NCBI GenBank assembly: GCA_030629475.1
Contig: DAOVOU010000110.1
Span: 1-7,103, forward strand
DNA from: Desulfobacterales bacterium
GTDB lineage: Bacteria; Desulfobacterota; Desulfobacteria; Desulfobacterales; C00003060
DNA length: 7,103 nt
Reading direction: 5' to 3'
This document shows positions 5,347 through 7,103 of this stretch, in pieces (the stretch's first letter is position 1; the number at the start of each line of letters is the position of its first letter). Position numbers and translations under genes: made by a program. The notes beneath the pieces are model-generated. The model made no database searches. It worked only from the letters and a program-made list of their open reading frames with translations, and had not been told where the DNA came from.

Positions 5347-5667
5347 GTGAAGTGCCGCATCAAGAAGGACGACAAAATCAGAGTTATTGCGGGCAAGGAA
5401 AAGGGCAAGATGGGCAAGGTCCTGAAAGTCCTTCGGGGTAAGGACCGTGTTATCATTGAAAACGTGAATTTCGTCAAACGTCACACCAAGCCCGGGGGTC
5501 AAACGCGACAGGGGGGTATTATTGAAAAAGAGGCTCCGATCCATTGGTCCAACGTGATGTTGATGTGTAACAAATGCATAAATCCTGTGCGCATCAAGAT
5601 GCAGCGTCTTAAGGACGGCAGAATGGTAAGGGTGTGCAAGGGGTGCGGAGAAATTATCGATACATAG
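5347..5667 (+). CDS. rplX: 50S ribosomal protein L24, zinc-ribbon form
   Basis: L24 initiates 50S assembly by binding the 5' region of 23S rRNA and lies near the tunnel exit. From GTG 5347 the product is 106 residues, close to the E. coli 104. The KOW motif is clear: DDKIRVIAGKEKGKMGKV at residues 8-25, then GGIIEKEAPIHWSNV (56-70). The C-terminal part has two CxxC pairs, Cys74/Cys77 and Cys97/Cys100, consistent with a zinc-binding ribbon that E. coli L24 lacks. The GTG start fits the conserved N-terminus (KCRIKKDD) and the SD. It is separated from rplN by island D and followed after 34 nt by rplE. Confidence 0.97.
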   Translation: MKCRIKKDDKIRVIAGKEKGKMGKVLKVLRGKDRVIIENVNFVKRHTKPGGQTRQGGIIEKEAPIHWSNVMLMCNKCINPVRIKMQRLKDGRMVRVCKGCGEIIDT

Positions 5668-5701
5668 TTCACTTTAGGCACTCCATCAATGAAGGGTAGT
5701 C

Positions 5702-6241
5702 ATGTCGAATTTAAAAACGCAGCACACCAATGAGATAGTTCCAAGACTCATGGATCGATTTGGGTATAAGAATGTCATGCAGGTCCCGAAACTGGCCAAA
5801 ATTGTCTTGAACATGGGGCTGGGTGAGGCAATTCAGAACATCAAGGTCCTCGATTCAGCGGTCCAGGAACTATCCTTAATCACCGGCCAAAAACCTGTTG
5901 TTACCCGTGCCAGGAAGTCGATTGCCGCTTTCAAACTCCGTGCAGGTATGCCCATAGGGTGTAGGGTGACACTTCGAGGTGTACGGATGTATGACTTCTT
6001 TACCAGGTTGGTTAACATAGCTCTGCCTAGGGTGCGGGACTTTCGAGGGGTTTCCCCAAAGGGCTTTGATGGCAGGGGTAACTATTCCCTGGGGATCAAG
6101 GAGCATATCATATTCCCAGAAATCGATTACGACAAGATTGACAAGATCAAAGGACTGAATATCACCATTGTGACCAGCGCCAAAACTGATGAGGGAGGCA
6201 AGGCACTGCTCCAGTTGATGGGGATGCCTTTCAGGAACTGA
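5702..6241 (+). CDS. rplE: 50S ribosomal protein L5
   Basis: L5 binds 5S rRNA, forms the central protuberance with L18, and makes bridge B1b with S13. At 179 residues it equals the family length. Conserved blocks run throughout: KIVLNMGLGEA (about 33-43), TGQKPVVTRARKSIAAFKLR (61-80), LPRVRDFRGVSPKGFDGRGN (109-128) and HIIFPEIDYDKID. The ATG has AAGGG (5692-5696) 5 nt upstream. In E. coli S8 represses the spc operon by binding mRNA at the rplX/rplE junction; I cannot identify such a site in the 34-nt gap by eye. rpsN starts 14 nt downstream. Confidence 0.98.
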   Translation: MSNLKTQHTNEIVPRLMDRFGYKNVMQVPKLAKIVLNMGLGEAIQNIKVLDSAVQELSLITGQKPVVTRARKSIAAFKLRAGMPIGCRVTLRGVRMYDFFTRLVNIALPRVRDFRGVSPKGFDGRGNYSLGIKEHIIFPEIDYDKIDKIKGLNITIVTSAKTDEGGKALLQLMGMPFRN

Positions 6242-6255
6242 GAAAGGGGGCGCGC

Positions 6256-6441
6256 TTGGCAAAGAAGTCTTTAATAGTGAAAGCAAAACGCAAGCCTCGG
6301 TTTAAAGCGAGGGCATATTCGAGGTGTCCTATTTGTGGCCGAGCGAGGGCGTTTTTGAGAAAATTTGGCATCTGCCGAATATGTTTTAGAACTCTGGCCC
6401 TGAGGGGAGAGCTGCCAGGGGTTGTTAAATCGAGTTGGTAG
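6256..6441 (+). CDS. rpsN: 30S ribosomal protein S14, type Z (zinc-binding)
   Basis: S14 is a late 30S head protein needed for A-site architecture. This is the short, zinc-binding form (61 residues) with Cys24-Pro-Ile-Cys27 and Cys40-Arg-Ile-Cys43, and the typical C-terminal GELPGVVKSSW. Translation starts at TTG 6256, giving MAKKSLIVKAKRKPRF. The SD AAAGGGGG (6243-6250) directly follows the rplE stop, and no in-frame ATG is available. Together with L24 it shows that this cluster encodes the zinc-dependent paralogues. Island E follows its stop. Confidence 0.98.
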   Translation: MAKKSLIVKAKRKPRFKARAYSRCPICGRARAFLRKFGICRICFRTLALRGELPGVVKSSW

Positions 6442-6452
6442 AGAGGAGTTCC

Positions 6453-6526
6453 TTGAGTTCGTTGAGTTTCTTGGGTTTGTTGGGTTAAAGCCCAATGAAC
6501 ACAACAGACACAACAAACGCAATAAA
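6453..6526. repeat. Period-9 palindromic array, island E
   Basis: The 5' arm has ttgagttcg, ttgagtttc, ttgggtttg and ttggg starting at 6453, 6462, 6471 and 6480. The 3' arm has cccaatgaa, cacaacaga, cacaacaaa and cgcaataaa starting at 6491, 6500, 6509 and 6518. Folding 6453-6484 against 6491-6522 gives 24 Watson-Crick pairs, 3 G-U and 5 mismatches around a 6-nt loop. One further degenerate unit (aggagttcc, 6444) may extend the 5' arm. There is no U-run after the stem. The rpsH SD follows within 10 nt. Confidence 0.87.
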
Positions 6527-6547
6527 CCAGGTTCAAGGAGACAGGTA

Positions 6548-6946
6548 ATGCCAGTTACAGATCCAGTGGCTGATATGCTGACACGTATCAGGAATGCCAA
6601 TATGGCCAAACATAGCAAGGTGGACGTTCCCGCATCCAAGATGAAAATCAGTGTGGCTAAGATCCTAAAAGGCGAAGGTTACATCAAAAATTATAAGCTC
6701 ATCAAGGACCGAAAAGATGGGATTCTAAGAATCTATCTGAAGTACGATGAGTTTAACGAGGGAGTCATTGTCGGTCTCAAGCGCCTGAGCAAGCCGGGCA
6801 GGCGGATTTACGTAAAAAAGGATAGCATTCCTCTTGTCCTGAACGGAATGGGGATTGCGGTCCTCTCGACATCAAAAGGAATGCTCGCTGATCGCGAAGC
6901 AAAAAAGCTAAATGTCGGCGGTGAGCTTCTCTGTAGTATTTGGTAA
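6548..6946 (+). CDS. rpsH: 30S ribosomal protein S8
   Basis: S8 is a primary 16S rRNA-binding protein (helix 21) central to 30S platform assembly and, in E. coli, the autogenous repressor of the spc operon. The ATG at 6548 gives 132 residues (E. coli 130) starting MPVTDPVADMLTRIRNA. The frame is open upstream to 6422, but those 42 codons are translated period-9 repeat and are rejected. AAGGAG at 6535-6540 is the SD. The C-terminal signature STSKGMLADREAKK followed by GGELLCSIW is intact. rplF begins 30 nt after the stop. Confidence 0.98.
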   Translation: MPVTDPVADMLTRIRNANMAKHSKVDVPASKMKISVAKILKGEGYIKNYKLIKDRKDGILRIYLKYDEFNEGVIVGLKRLSKPGRRIYVKKDSIPLVLNGMGIAVLSTSKGMLADREAKKLNVGGELLCSIW

Positions 6947-6976
6947 GCCGTTAGTCAATCGTCAGGGGTATGAACC

Positions 6977-7103
6977 ATGTCTCGAGTAGGAAAGCGACCG
7001 ATTGCAATACCAGATAATGTGAATGTAACTTATGATAGCCGCTGGCTAAAGGTGAAGGGACCAAAAGGAGAGTTATCTCGCGTCATACACCCTGATGTGG
7101 ACC
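6977..7103 (+). CDS. rplF: 50S ribosomal protein L6, N-terminal part (cut by window end)
   Basis: Only the first 42 codons are present. The peptide begins MSRVGKRPIAIPDNV and contains the VKGPKGEL motif, both diagnostic of L6, which binds 23S rRNA near the sarcin-ricin loop and the GTPase centre. The ATG at 6977 has GGGG (6965-6968) as a modest SD; an ATG at 6970 is out of frame. The rest of the gene lies beyond the window. Confidence 0.95.
   Translation, partial: MSRVGKRPIAIPDNVNVTYDSRWLKVKGPKGELSRVIHPDVD

Noticed and set aside
5668..5701. S8 autoregulatory site at the rplX/rplE gap
   Set aside because: Known in E. coli, but I could not find a convincing helix-21-like fold here by eye.
6422..6547. 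Upstream ATG start for rpsH
   Set aside because: It lies within rpsN and reads the period-9 repeats; the ATG at 6548 has a good SD and the conserved S8 N-terminus.

Overview
The window is a stretch of the bacterial S10-spc ribosomal protein cluster, all on the + strand, in canonical order: rplD-rplW-rplB-rpsS-rplV-rpsC-rplP-rpmC-rpsQ-rplN-rplX-rplE-rpsN-rpsH-rplF. The last gene is cut by the window edge. All proteins look full length and intact. The gene order, the wording of the L4 N-terminus, a four-cysteine S14 and a zinc-ribbon L24 suggest a Desulfobacterota-type ('deltaproteobacterial') organism. That assignment rests on remembered family features, not on a search.

Ten junctions are tight (from -4 to +34 nt), with ATGA overlaps at rplD/rplW and rplP/rpmC and Shine-Dalgarno (SD) sequences inside or next to the preceding gene. 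Five junctions are swollen by non-coding islands: A upstream of rplD (1-398, no gene; rplC must lie further upstream), B between rplV and rpsC (2782-3050), C between rpmC and rpsQ (4322-4382), D between rplN and rplX (5026-5346) and E between rpsN and rpsH (6442-6547).

Each island holds a long imperfect palindrome whose two arms are short-period tandem arrays: period 7 in A, C and D, period 8 in B, period 9 in E. The 5' arm is a run of degenerate units and the 3' arm is the reverse-complement run. A and D share sequence; B, C and E share only the architecture. Islands A and B also each carry one copy of a 66-bp hairpin element with identical 16-nt ends. The two copies differ in the inner stem by two compensatory base-pair changes.

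I see no terminator-like stem with a 3' U-run and no convincing promoter in the islands, so they are probably transcribed within the operon mRNA. Each full-size island ends upstream of an intact start codon with its own SD (rplD, rpsC, rpsQ, rplX, rpsH). The genes themselves form the two ribosomal subunits: L2, L4, L5, L6, L14, L16, L22, L23, L24 and L29 for the 50S, and S3, S8, S14, S17 and S19 for the 30S. The palindromic arrays and the 66-bp element are the unusual part of the window.
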